This document shows positions 10,701 through 19,957 of a DNA stretch of 64,000 nt, piece after piece. Source of the DNA: Bacteroidales bacterium (lineage in GTDB: Bacteria; Bacteroidota; Bacteroidia; Bacteroidales; UBA932); NCBI GenBank assembly GCA_015060335.1, contig SUYR01000001.1, forward strand, positions 82,466-146,465, written 5' to 3'. The notes beneath the pieces were generated by a model. It saw only the letters and a program-made list of their open reading frames with translations, was not told the origin of the DNA and searched no databases. The translations under genes and the position numbers were made by a program. Every line of letters starts with the position of its first letter. Position 1 is the first letter of the stretch.

Positions 10701-10907
10701 GTTCAGAAGAACAATACTCTGTCAGTGTCTTCTGCCTCAATATACTATGAATTTCCTTACAGTGTCATGAAAAAAATGAAGATGAATCGTCTTCGCTTGT
10801 CTTTGTATGCAAATGACCTGTACACCTTCTCTTCTATAAGGATTGAAAGAGGAACTTCGTATCCATATGCAAGATCATTCTCATTCTCTGTAACAGCGAC
10901 ATTCTAA
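7800..10907 (+). CDS. SusC/RagA-family TonB-dependent outer membrane transporter
   Basis: CarboxypepD_reg-like N-terminus (ISGVVVDEFDEPMPGVAVYD), plug motif ILKDASAKAIYGSKAGNGVIVIETK, C-terminal aromatic beta-strand ending. Confidence 0.96.
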   Translation: MRTQSLIKHLCRGGQLLTALLLIFFSVELSAQNVSTISGVVVDEFDEPMPGVAVYDPLDTGGGTLTSNDGRYSIIVSKSCKELEFSCMGYKTQRLSLDKSALVRLQPDALAIEETVVTGIYTRKADSFTGAVQSITADNLKRVGNSNVFESLKNIDPSLMILDNLAAGSDPNAMVSMQLRGASSFALEGTTNLKSNFVNDANMPLFILDGFETSVEKIQDMDMNRVQSITILKDASAKAIYGSKAGNGVIVIETKSLRSDETLITYNGSVGIETPDLTSYNLCNALEKLEVETREGYYTPTAMPDAEAHMQSTELYYSRLKKALEGESTYWLSKPLRTGISHQHSLSAELGTKALKAMATFKYSDTQGTMRGSYRQTISGDINIAYRYGKWTFRNIMSIASMNNEDSPYGSFDEVSRINPYCAPYDEFGSLIKILDKVDGVDVGNPLYNATLNTKFAESYLDFTDNMYVEYQMFKPLKLVGRFSISSKKTEMEDFYPAEHTKFISEDWDSREDLMIRKGSYEITNGNQTAFSGDISAQFNYSFAKSHDLFATGQFTITETKYDEVSHKAEGFPNSRMNSIIHARQYALDSSPTGYDGINRNIGLLLTAGYSYKDKYMLDATIRGSASSVFGTNNRWGTFWSAGLAWNLHKEDWMSQASWIQQLKIRGSLGSSGNQNYSTNRSLAVYKYYNDRYYDGFTGAALGNMENPNLGWEQKMDYNLGLDFRTSAITFTADFYIADTKDLVFNRTLLPSSGFSTVSDNLGVVRNKGFELSLSYRLFQRGASWMSVFGKVAYNDNRILEISDALEAYNKLQKQQAVDTGSLEPVVQYYNGMPMHSIWAVRSLGIDPVSGKEIFLDRNGDMTNTWSANDLVNCGSSDPKFNGNFGLSAEIKGIGVNLVCSWYGGGYMYNTTLLNKVENTYIGHNVDRRIFTDRWYQVGQVAQFRNGYYSSIQDPKSTSSTKATSRFVQKNNTLSVSSASIYYEFPYSVMKKMKMNRLRLSLYANDLYTFSSIRIERGTSYPYARSFSFSVTATF

Positions 10908-10908
10908 G

Positions 10909-12408
10909 ATGAAAAAATTATTAATGAAATATCTGCTGCCAGTCCTGATGGCAGCAACGGCGGTTTCTTGTGAAGATTGGCTCAATGTCACTTCGTCATC
11001 GGAACTGCAGGCCGACAAACTGTATGAGACGCGCACAGGCTTTTATGAAGCTCTCACGGGTGTTTATATGACTATGGGTGGTGCCAGTACATACGGCGGA
11101 AGCTATATGTGGTCTGTCAATAATTATGTTGCTTATCCATATAACATTAATTCACAGATTGTGATAGGAGAGATACAGAAGCATTTGTATTCTCATACGA
11201 AGATCAGATCAGTCATCGATCAGATGTGGTACAACGGCTACTTTACAATTGCCAATATCAACATTATCCTCAGGGAACTGGAAGCAAGAAGGTCTGTAAT
11301 ATCATCTGATGTTGAATATGATCTCTTCAAAGGAGAACTCCTCGCTTTGAGGGCGATGATTCATTTCGACATCATGAGAATGTTCGGTGTAAATGACTGG
11401 TCTGGTGAAAATGCTGCAAAACTGACAATTCCTTATGTCAAGGAATATTCAGCGGAAGTTACCCCTCAACTTTCGTATGAAGAAACCGAAAGGCTGCTGA
11501 TGGATGACATAAATAATGCTATTGAATGTCTGAGACGTTCCGACCCGATTGTTGCAGATCCGGGTGACTCATTCGACTCGACCATTAACGCAGAAGGTTA
11601 TTGGACCAACCGAGGCAAGCATATGAATTATTATGCAGCAATTGCTTTGGCAGCAAGAATTTATCAATGGAAAAAAGAATATGAAACAGCTGCCAAATAT
11701 GCTCAGGAAGTGATAGATGGGGCATTCGATGCCGGTCTCGTCTCATGGGTTGATGCGTATTCCATAGTCAATGAAACTTCAGATGACCAAAAGGATTGGA
11801 TATTTTCTACAGAGCATCTGTTCTCGCTTGACGTAACTGATTTATATTCGTCGCTTCGTCTGACTTTCTTTACCTCCGATGAAAATTCAATCTATATTGA
11901 TGACTCGTTCGTGAATCTGCTGTTCCCTCCAGTGGATTCTCAGACCGGTTCTGTGGCCGGACTTGAGGATATCCGAGGAACAGCTCTACATCTGAAATAT
12001 ACCGGTCTGGGATATGTTCTGTATAAATATTACGGTTCTACATCCTATAATGTCAAGTTCAGGAACAGGATACCGATGTCAAGGATCTCCGAAATGTATT
12101 ACATAGTGGCAGAGTACCTTATTGACGAAGGAGATATTTCCGGAGCAATGTATCAGTTGGATGAAGTTAGAGCGCGTAGAGGTATCACATCCAGATTGCA
12201 GGATTTCGTGGCTGCTCTGGACCCTTCAGAGGAACTTATGAAGGAATACTACAGGGAGTTTGTCGGAGAAGATAAACTGTTCTATTATCTGAAGCACGTC
12301 AAGGCAGAGAAATCTCTTTCCGAGACATTCGACCTCAGCGCTTCAGCCCTCATATATCCTTATCCGGATGAGGAAATCAATTACGGACGTAAACAGGAAC
12401 TTAATTAA
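10909..12408 (+). CDS. RagB/SusD-family nutrient-binding lipoprotein
   Basis: Lipoprotein signal (MAATAVSCEDWLNVTSS), position directly after susC, SusD-like C-terminus (RISEMYYIVAEYLIDEGDISGAMYQLDEVRARRGI). Confidence 0.93.
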   Translation: MKKLLMKYLLPVLMAATAVSCEDWLNVTSSSELQADKLYETRTGFYEALTGVYMTMGGASTYGGSYMWSVNNYVAYPYNINSQIVIGEIQKHLYSHTKIRSVIDQMWYNGYFTIANINIILRELEARRSVISSDVEYDLFKGELLALRAMIHFDIMRMFGVNDWSGENAAKLTIPYVKEYSAEVTPQLSYEETERLLMDDINNAIECLRRSDPIVADPGDSFDSTINAEGYWTNRGKHMNYYAAIALAARIYQWKKEYETAAKYAQEVIDGAFDAGLVSWVDAYSIVNETSDDQKDWIFSTEHLFSLDVTDLYSSLRLTFFTSDENSIYIDDSFVNLLFPPVDSQTGSVAGLEDIRGTALHLKYTGLGYVLYKYYGSTSYNVKFRNRIPMSRISEMYYIVAEYLIDEGDISGAMYQLDEVRARRGITSRLQDFVAALDPSEELMKEYYREFVGEDKLFYYLKHVKAEKSLSETFDLSASALIYPYPDEEINYGRKQELN

Positions 12409-12411
12409 GAT

Positions 12412-13218
12412 ATGAAGAGACACATATACATATTAATGATGCTTTCTACCTTATTCACAATATCCTGCAAGGTAGATGATATTGATACATATAGCATAGA
12501 GAACAGTGCTGTAGTATTTCAGGCGGGTTCGGTACAGTTCTCAATGAAGGGTGCTACTGATGAGTTTACTGAAAAGTCACTTACATTGAATCTGGTCGGA
12601 CGTATTGCGGATTATGACAGAAGGATTGATTTGAGAGTGCTCTCTGATGCCGACAATACCGCTAAACAGGATGTGGATTTTAAGATCGGGGAGGCCGTAA
12701 TGAAGGCAGGAGAATATGTGGCGACTGTTGATTTCTTAATCCATCAGATGCCAGAAGGGGTTGAAAATCAGAATGTCACCTTAGAGATCGTTCCTAATGA
12801 ATATTTTAGAAAGGGCTATCCTAAGACATCCAAGGTGTATGTTTCGTGGTCGGAGGAGTATGTCCGTCCATCTAAGGAGGTCGTCTGGAAAGACTGGTTT
12901 GATTTTTTCTGCCGAGGTTATAGCAAGAATTATCATAAAATTCTCATAGAGGTGTTCGGTGATGTAATTGAGACCTATACCAGAAGTGTTGTTAGTGTCC
13001 GTGAGGATGAGACATTGACATTGAAACTCATTGACTGGTGGTATGTCGCTCAGGATAAACTTGTCGACTATGTGAGGAAATACGATGCTGCACACCCGGA
13101 TGCACCTTTGATGCATAGTGATGATTACGAGACCTATACGACCTATAAGGACCCGGTTGGCTCTGGTAATAGACCGGAGAGAATACCTACCATTTATGAA
13201 ACTTTACTCCAATACTAA
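12412..13218 (+). CDS. DUF4843-like lipoprotein accompanying SusCD
   Basis: Lipobox TISC, 'YSIENSAVVFQAGSVQFS...' pattern, and synteny after SusCD. Confidence 0.7.
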   Translation: MKRHIYILMMLSTLFTISCKVDDIDTYSIENSAVVFQAGSVQFSMKGATDEFTEKSLTLNLVGRIADYDRRIDLRVLSDADNTAKQDVDFKIGEAVMKAGEYVATVDFLIHQMPEGVENQNVTLEIVPNEYFRKGYPKTSKVYVSWSEEYVRPSKEVVWKDWFDFFCRGYSKNYHKILIEVFGDVIETYTRSVVSVREDETLTLKLIDWWYVAQDKLVDYVRKYDAAHPDAPLMHSDDYETYTTYKDPVGSGNRPERIPTIYETLLQY

Positions 13219-13221
13219 AGT

Positions 13222-14766
13222 ATGAAACACGTATATACAAGATTTGCATTGCCCGTTCTTATCTGTGCTTTTGCTGTCTCCTGTTACAAGGATCTGAGCA
13301 CGGAGGCGACTAAGACCTTACCTGAAATAGAGATTACCTCTGAATATGAGAGTCTTGAGATCTATTATGGTGAAACCTTTACATTTACTCCGGAGGTAAG
13401 GATCAAGGGCAGGAAACAGAGTGACATAGAGTATAAATGGGAAATGACCATCAGGCCATTGACAGAAAAGTTTGATCTGGAACTGGGTACGCAGAAGACG
13501 CTGACATATATGGTCGGAAATACTCCTTCAAATAAGCCATATACTCTGAAACTTACAGTCACAGATAAGGTGACCGGTCTTGTGAGATCACAGTCTTGGG
13601 ATGCTTATGTCCTCAGTCCTCTTGGCGAGGGCCTTCTTGTTGCTCATACTGCGGATGGTGGCAAGACATCAGACTTGTCTCTCTTGAAGGCCCCTTCGGT
13701 TACGTCGGGATATTCGGAATCTCCACGAACTACACACAATCTGTTCTCTTTGTCAAATGGAAAACCGATTGAAGGAAGGGTCAGTTCACTTTGTCCTGTT
13801 GTAAGTTCAAATATGAGTACTTACAATCTTAACAGGATGTTTGTCGGAACAGATGGCGAACTGATTGCGCTGAATTATCTCGACTATAAAGAGGATGCCA
13901 GAAATGAGGCTCTGTTCCAGTTTACGCCTGATGAGAAGATCAATGTGGATTTTCTGATAAATTATGCCGGATATGCCCATGGCCTTGTTGCCAATGGAAA
14001 ATTCTATCATTATGTATGTAATATGAATTATCTCTACAACCCGGTTGCTTACCATTATACTCCATCGGATGTTTTTTCAAGTAAGACAATAACAGCCGCA
14101 AAGTATTCACAGGGAGATATATATCTGATAGATGTAAATCAGGGTTCTTTCTTTTATATGGTTGGATGGAAACCGGGTGGCAGTTTTGAGGAAATTTCTG
14201 TAAACACGACTTATCAGGTGAAGGGCGCGACACCTCTTGCCTGCGGTATCATGAAGGATGAAAAGGCTTGTTTTGTTTCTAAAGCTGTTGATGGAAACGT
14301 CTATGCTACCATGATTACCTATGCAACTCCTGTCATTTCATCAAATTATAACCTTACGGAAGTTGCTCCTGATATTGAGGATGCCAAAGGTTTTGCGTTC
14401 TGTGATAATGCTGATGTGTTCTATTATTATACTGATAGGAATATTTATGCCCTCATTATAACAGGAAAGTCGGTCACTTTGAGATCTGTAGCATGGACAC
14501 CTGAGAGTCAGAATGAAAAAGTTACCGGGCTTTGCCAGTACCAGCAGGGATGGTATGGTACTCAGCAGTTGTCTGAAATTGACTATCAGCACAAACTTGA
14601 TACCCATAGGCTCCAGATGATTATCACTACATACGACGAGACCACTGGTGAGGGCAAGATATATCTCCGTCCATTCAATGTGAGTACCGGACTTTTCACT
14701 ATGCAGTCAAACGGAACTTACGGTGGCTTCAACGAAATCACAGCAATCACCCCAACCCTCAGATAA
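13222..14766 (+). CDS. PKD-like family lipoprotein accompanying SusCD
   Basis: Lipobox AVSC, N-terminal PKD-like segment (EYKWEMTIRPLTEKFDLELGTQKTLTYMV...YTLKLTVTDKVTGLV), and synteny. Confidence 0.7.
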   Translation: MKHVYTRFALPVLICAFAVSCYKDLSTEATKTLPEIEITSEYESLEIYYGETFTFTPEVRIKGRKQSDIEYKWEMTIRPLTEKFDLELGTQKTLTYMVGNTPSNKPYTLKLTVTDKVTGLVRSQSWDAYVLSPLGEGLLVAHTADGGKTSDLSLLKAPSVTSGYSESPRTTHNLFSLSNGKPIEGRVSSLCPVVSSNMSTYNLNRMFVGTDGELIALNYLDYKEDARNEALFQFTPDEKINVDFLINYAGYAHGLVANGKFYHYVCNMNYLYNPVAYHYTPSDVFSSKTITAAKYSQGDIYLIDVNQGSFFYMVGWKPGGSFEEISVNTTYQVKGATPLACGIMKDEKACFVSKAVDGNVYATMITYATPVISSNYNLTEVAPDIEDAKGFAFCDNADVFYYYTDRNIYALIITGKSVTLRSVAWTPESQNEKVTGLCQYQQGWYGTQQLSEIDYQHKLDTHRLQMIITTYDETTGEGKIYLRPFNVSTGLFTMQSNGTYGGFNEITAITPTLR

Positions 14767-14791
14767 TCAAGCAATTTAATAACACCAGAAT

Positions 14792-17443
14792 ATGAAATTA
14801 TTTGACAACATCAGACTCGCGGCTCTCACAGTGCTTGCTTTCCTTGCATTCACTGCAATGCCGGTGGACATGTCTGCTAAGAAAGACCAGGGCGCTAAGG
14901 CCAAGACCGAAAAGGTGGATTCGAAGAAGAAGTCTGCCAAGGGTAAGAAAGGCAAGAAAGGCGAAACAGAGGCTGCTGATTCCGTAAAGAAGAAGGAGAC
15001 CAAGTACGAAAAGCTTTTCAAGAAGCCTCATAAGGTGGCTGAGGGAATGATAACCCTGCATCTGAAGGACGGCAAGGTGTATTTCGAGATGCCTCTGTCT
15101 CTTATGGGACGCGAGATGGTCATCGGATCTACCATCAAGTCCATCAGCGACAATGCGAATGGAGTGGTAGGTTCAAAACCTATGACTCTCAAGCACATCA
15201 AGTTTGAGAAGGCGGATACTTCCGTACAGGTACGTGAGATCAATGCCACTTATATGTCAAGCGATCCTGACATCAGGAAGGCTATATCGAAGAGCATGAG
15301 TGGCTCTATCATCAGAAACATGAAGGTAGAGGCGTGGAGTCCTGACAGCAGCGCTGTTGTCTTCAACATGACTCCTTTCTTCCTCGAGCATGACAAGAGC
15401 ATGAGTCCGTTCTCTGAAGTGGCGGCTTATTCGGCGTATGAGAGGAATGAGACCTTCAAGAAGGAACTGTCATATATTACTGACATCAAGTCTTTTGACG
15501 ATAATGTATCAGTGACCTCGAGTATGTCCTATACATATACAATGAAGGACGCAAAAGGCAGGACGTTATACAAGGATGAGCCTTTCACAGCAGAGCTCAC
15601 CAGATCGATTCTCCTTCTTCCGGAGCAGACCTATCATCCGAGAATGGCTGACTACCGTATCGGAGTGTTCTTTACCGAAAGACTGGAGTTCGGCAACAGA
15701 ATGAGCAATTCGGCTCCTGTATATTTCGCAAACCGCTGGAGACTCGAGCCCTCTGACACTGCGGCATACCGTGCAGGTGAGCTTGTAAAGCCTGTAAAGC
15801 CCATCGTATTCTATATCGACGAGAACTTCCCTGAGTGGTGGAAGCCATACATCAAGGAGGGTGTGGAGCAGTGGCAGGAGATGTTTGAGAAGATCGGATT
15901 CAAGGACGCTATCCTTGCAAAGGACTATCCGACAGACGATCCTTCGTTCGACCCTGAAAACATCAAGTACAGCTGCGTGAGATATGCGCCTATCGGTATT
16001 CAGAATGCAATGGGACCTTCATGGGTGGACCCTCGCAGCGGTGAGATCATCAATGCTTCTGTATATGTATATCATGATATTGTGAAACTGATACAGAGAT
16101 GGATGTTCATCCAGACATCGCAGGCAGATACAGATGTTAGAACAGTAGAGTTCCCGCAGGAAGTGCTCGGTGACGCCCTCAGATATGTGATTTCGCACGA
16201 GATCGGACACTGTCTGGGATTCATGCACAATATGAGCGGTTCGTCAGTGATCCCGGTAGAATCACTCCGCGATCCTGAGTTCACACAGAAGCACGGTACC
16301 ACCACATCAATCATGGACTATGCCCGTTTCAACTACGTGGCGCAGCCTGGTGACAAGGAGCGTGGCGTGAAGCTTACCCCACCTCGTTTCGGTACATATG
16401 ACCAGTGGCTTATCGAGTGGACATACAAGCCGGTATTCGACGTGGCTTCATTCCAGGAGGAGGCTCAGGTGACTTCCGGCTGGATTACTGAGGCGCTGAC
16501 AAAGGCTCCGTTCTACAGATATGGAAAGCAGCAGTTCCATGCTTCTCTCTATGACCCTCGTTCTCAGAGCGAAGACCTTGGCGATGATGCAGTGGCTGCT
16601 ACGAAATACGGTGTGGCAAACCTCAAGTACATCATGGCGAACTATCTTGACTGGATCAAGGAAGGGGATGATGATATGGAGTTCCGTACGGCTATATACA
16701 ACGGCATGCTCAATCAGTATCTCGCTTATGCTCAGCATGTCCTGATGAATGTCGGTGGTCTCTATAAGAACGAGGTCAAGTCTGCGGACAAGATGAAGAG
16801 ATTTGAGAACATTCCGGAGGCTAAGCAGCGTGAGGCTCTTGAGTATCTGTTCACTCTCCACAATGATGTGAGCTGGATGGGAGACAAGGCTGTGCTTGAC
16901 CGTCTGCCTGTTGTAGGCTCTCCGGAGTTTGCTGTCTGCAACGCTCTTCAGGAGATAATCCTAATGACTCCTGGCATGGCAAGCATGTCAGACGGAGTGT
17001 CAACTCAGGAATTCAGCTCAAGAGAGTGCTTCGACGTCATTCTCGGCAAGGTGTTCAATACCCCTAAGGGCAAGGCTTTGACAAAGATTCAGCGCTCGTT
17101 CCAGACCCTTTTCGTATCTTATTATATGTCTATGGGTAACTTCAAGATGCCTGGAGCTACAAACTCATTTGCTGTTGCCGCAGATTCTAAGTCTCTTACT
17201 GCCCAGTATTTCGGAAATTCAGAAGAAGGACTTCTTTTCGGAGACCTGATGTATGGTCCGGTAAGCGGATATGAGTGGTTCCCTCGTAATATGTTCAATC
17301 AGGGAGATCTTACTGCTGCGGACATTTATGCTGTCCTCAAGAAGGCAAGAGAGATGATGACCTCGCGCAAGGCCTCTGCGAATGCACAGGACAAGGCGCA
17401 CTACGACCTTCTCATCTCTACAATTGACTATAGCGTTAAATAA
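14792..17443 (+). CDS. Zinc-dependent metalloprotease (metzincin-like, DUF5117/DUF4953-type), exported
   Basis: Signal peptide, Lys-rich linker, HEIGHCLGFMHN (HExxHxxGxxH at 16196-16228), downstream SIMDY Met-turn-like motif. Confidence 0.92.
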   Translation: MKLFDNIRLAALTVLAFLAFTAMPVDMSAKKDQGAKAKTEKVDSKKKSAKGKKGKKGETEAADSVKKKETKYEKLFKKPHKVAEGMITLHLKDGKVYFEMPLSLMGREMVIGSTIKSISDNANGVVGSKPMTLKHIKFEKADTSVQVREINATYMSSDPDIRKAISKSMSGSIIRNMKVEAWSPDSSAVVFNMTPFFLEHDKSMSPFSEVAAYSAYERNETFKKELSYITDIKSFDDNVSVTSSMSYTYTMKDAKGRTLYKDEPFTAELTRSILLLPEQTYHPRMADYRIGVFFTERLEFGNRMSNSAPVYFANRWRLEPSDTAAYRAGELVKPVKPIVFYIDENFPEWWKPYIKEGVEQWQEMFEKIGFKDAILAKDYPTDDPSFDPENIKYSCVRYAPIGIQNAMGPSWVDPRSGEIINASVYVYHDIVKLIQRWMFIQTSQADTDVRTVEFPQEVLGDALRYVISHEIGHCLGFMHNMSGSSVIPVESLRDPEFTQKHGTTTSIMDYARFNYVAQPGDKERGVKLTPPRFGTYDQWLIEWTYKPVFDVASFQEEAQVTSGWITEALTKAPFYRYGKQQFHASLYDPRSQSEDLGDDAVAATKYGVANLKYIMANYLDWIKEGDDDMEFRTAIYNGMLNQYLAYAQHVLMNVGGLYKNEVKSADKMKRFENIPEAKQREALEYLFTLHNDVSWMGDKAVLDRLPVVGSPEFAVCNALQEIILMTPGMASMSDGVSTQEFSSRECFDVILGKVFNTPKGKALTKIQRSFQTLFVSYYMSMGNFKMPGATNSFAVAADSKSLTAQYFGNSEEGLLFGDLMYGPVSGYEWFPRNMFNQGDLTAADIYAVLKKAREMMTSRKASANAQDKAHYDLLISTIDYSVK

Positions 17444-17458
17444 TAAACTGTCACGGAT

Positions 17459-19927
17459 ATGAAAAGAATATACAATATACTTGCATGTATTCTCGCGGCA
17501 GTTGTCTTGCTGACCTTGCCGCAGGATATGTCTGCCAAGAAGGCAAAGAAGGGCAAGAAAGCCAAGACCGAGGCTGAAGCTCCTGCCAAGAAGAAGACTG
17601 CATATGAGAAATTCATTTCCAAGAAAGGAACTGAGACAGTTGAGGGCTTCCTGAAGGTGTACAGGAACGGAGAAGATGTGTGGTTTGAGATTCCGGACTC
17701 GCTGGTCGGTAAAAAGCTCATCCAGAGCAGTATCCTTGAGAACAGTGCATCACTTGAGATGTCTGTCGGAATGGAGGTTTCGGACAATGTCATTTATCAG
17801 ATAGCAAAGACGGATTCTCTTATCCTGTTCAAGACTCCTGCAGAGAAATTCCTTGTGGAGGATGAGGGTATCAGAAAGGCTTTGGAGTCTTCGTTAGCAC
17901 AGCAGACCCTGCATGTTTTCCCTATCAAATACAGGAATGCAGATTCTACCGCATCAGTAGTGAAGGTAAATGCCCTCTTCGATATGTCAAAGAAGGAGGT
18001 AGTGTCATTTGCCGGACTTGACTATGGTAATCTCAAGATAGAGAAAGGCTCTTTCAAGAAGGATTTTTCAAAAACGATCGGAGTTGACTGCTTCGGCAGT
18101 ACGCTTGGTGTGAGAAAGCAGGCTACATTCGAGTTGTCTCTTTATATACCTGGCTTCGGATTCCGTTCTACCGAGACACCGACTCTCACCACTCAGATTC
18201 TTTCTTCTGTCACACTCATGCCCGACAAGGATCTTCCTATGAGAGAAGTCAACGACAGGGTAGGAGTCCGCAAGATCAGCAGAATGGTCTATAAATCCAC
18301 TGGCGCCATCGAGAAGAAACGAGTTGCTTCCAGATGGGATCTTTCTGATGGAGAGGGAATTACAATCTATGTGGACACACTCCTTGGAGAGTCATGGATG
18401 GCTGCTGTCAAGAAGGGACTTGAGGCTTGGAATCCTGCGTTTGAAAAGGCCGGACTGAAGAATGTCATCAAGGTCCTTCCTTATCCGTCTGGCGACGAGT
18501 CTTTCAGAGTGGATAATCCGCTTGTAAGTCTTGTGACTTATGCCGGAGGATCAGGAATGGGTGTGTCAGCCAATATTCTGACAGATTCTTCTACCGGTGA
18601 GATCATGAGCGTGAGAATGCTTGTTCCGGGCGATTTTGTAACAGGAGTCCGCAGGGCAAGTGTCTATACCATCAGTGATGTCGATCCTCGTTATCAGGAC
18701 TATTATGTCAGTGACGATGCTGTATGCGAAGTCCTTACAGCAAAGGTAATGGGACTTTTCGGACGCTGTCTGGGTCTTGACCGCAATATGGCAGGAAGTG
18801 CCGCCTTCTCGCCGGAACAGCTCTCGGACCCAGCCTTCACTCAGGCTAACGGTATTACCGGTTCGGTTACTGATGAGGTCCTCTTCAATGTGTTCGCAAA
18901 ACCCGGAGACAAGGAAAGAGGTCTTGTGACAATCATTGACAGAGTGGGACCATATGACGAGTTCGCAATAGAATGGCTTTATGGTACAGATGGTACCAAG
19001 AAGTCGCTTGATGCTCTTGTCGAGAGTCATAAAGGTGATCCTGTATATTTCTATGCACCAAGTGTGAAAGGAAGAATATCTGACCCACGTCTTGCCAAGG
19101 AGGCTCTTGGAAATGATCCTCTCGCCAATTATGAGGCATCGATGTCTCATCTGAAATTTGTTGCAGAGAATGCTTCAAAATGGCTCAAGGATGACTCGAT
19201 CCCACAGACATATTCGGATCTGTTCATTGACTGGCTGTGGCTCGAGATGAATACTACAGCCTTCCGTCTTACTCCTTATATCGGTGGAATGTATGCTCAC
19301 GATATCACAGAGGGCAAGCCGAAGTTCGAGCCTGTACCGGAGGATCTCCAGAAGAAATGCCTTCAGCTTATGTTCGATACATTCTCTGACATCAGGTGGA
19401 TGGAGCAGGACAAGGCTCTGATACAGATGCCGGGTGCGAACAAGGACCTCACAAGATTCACAAACATGAATCTCTTCAACATGTCAGACGTGTATTGGCG
19501 TCTTATGCATGTTGCTATGTCAAATGTCGAGGCCGGAAGCACCTATACTGTTGAAGAATACCTTAATGATGTTGAAAAACTCATGTTCAGGGATATTCTC
19601 AAAGGAAAATTCTCCCCAGCAGGAGAGACGGTTGTGGCAAACTATCTGTCGATGTTCCTTCAGCTGTCACCTCTGATGAAACAGAATTACAAGGACGGCA
19701 TCACAGGCAACAATTCATGCGACTGTCTGACAGGAATGGAGAATTTCAGAATTTCTGTCAGCGGAATACCGGTTGACTGCGTGACAGATCTTGAGAACTA
19801 CTCGTGGATATATATGCGTCGCGCTCACAAGCTCCTTCTTCAGGCTCGTTCTGCTTTCAGAAATGACTTCGACCGCAAGAAGATCGACTATCTCATCAGT
19901 GTGGCGGAAGCAGCATTGGGAAATTAA
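17459..19927 (+). CDS. Paralogue of the upstream metalloprotease with a degenerate zinc site (predicted pseudoprotease)
   Basis: Same architecture and shared blocks (FTQ.NG.T.S..D, F.V.A.PGDKERG, IEW.Y), but the motif is GLFGRCLGLDRN instead of HEIGHCLGFMHN. Confidence 0.88.
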   Translation: MKRIYNILACILAAVVLLTLPQDMSAKKAKKGKKAKTEAEAPAKKKTAYEKFISKKGTETVEGFLKVYRNGEDVWFEIPDSLVGKKLIQSSILENSASLEMSVGMEVSDNVIYQIAKTDSLILFKTPAEKFLVEDEGIRKALESSLAQQTLHVFPIKYRNADSTASVVKVNALFDMSKKEVVSFAGLDYGNLKIEKGSFKKDFSKTIGVDCFGSTLGVRKQATFELSLYIPGFGFRSTETPTLTTQILSSVTLMPDKDLPMREVNDRVGVRKISRMVYKSTGAIEKKRVASRWDLSDGEGITIYVDTLLGESWMAAVKKGLEAWNPAFEKAGLKNVIKVLPYPSGDESFRVDNPLVSLVTYAGGSGMGVSANILTDSSTGEIMSVRMLVPGDFVTGVRRASVYTISDVDPRYQDYYVSDDAVCEVLTAKVMGLFGRCLGLDRNMAGSAAFSPEQLSDPAFTQANGITGSVTDEVLFNVFAKPGDKERGLVTIIDRVGPYDEFAIEWLYGTDGTKKSLDALVESHKGDPVYFYAPSVKGRISDPRLAKEALGNDPLANYEASMSHLKFVAENASKWLKDDSIPQTYSDLFIDWLWLEMNTTAFRLTPYIGGMYAHDITEGKPKFEPVPEDLQKKCLQLMFDTFSDIRWMEQDKALIQMPGANKDLTRFTNMNLFNMSDVYWRLMHVAMSNVEAGSTYTVEEYLNDVEKLMFRDILKGKFSPAGETVVANYLSMFLQLSPLMKQNYKDGITGNNSCDCLTGMENFRISVSGIPVDCVTDLENYSWIYMRRAHKLLLQARSAFRNDFDRKKIDYLISVAEAALGN

Positions 19928-19957
19928 CAACTCAATAACATATTAACAATTAAACGT

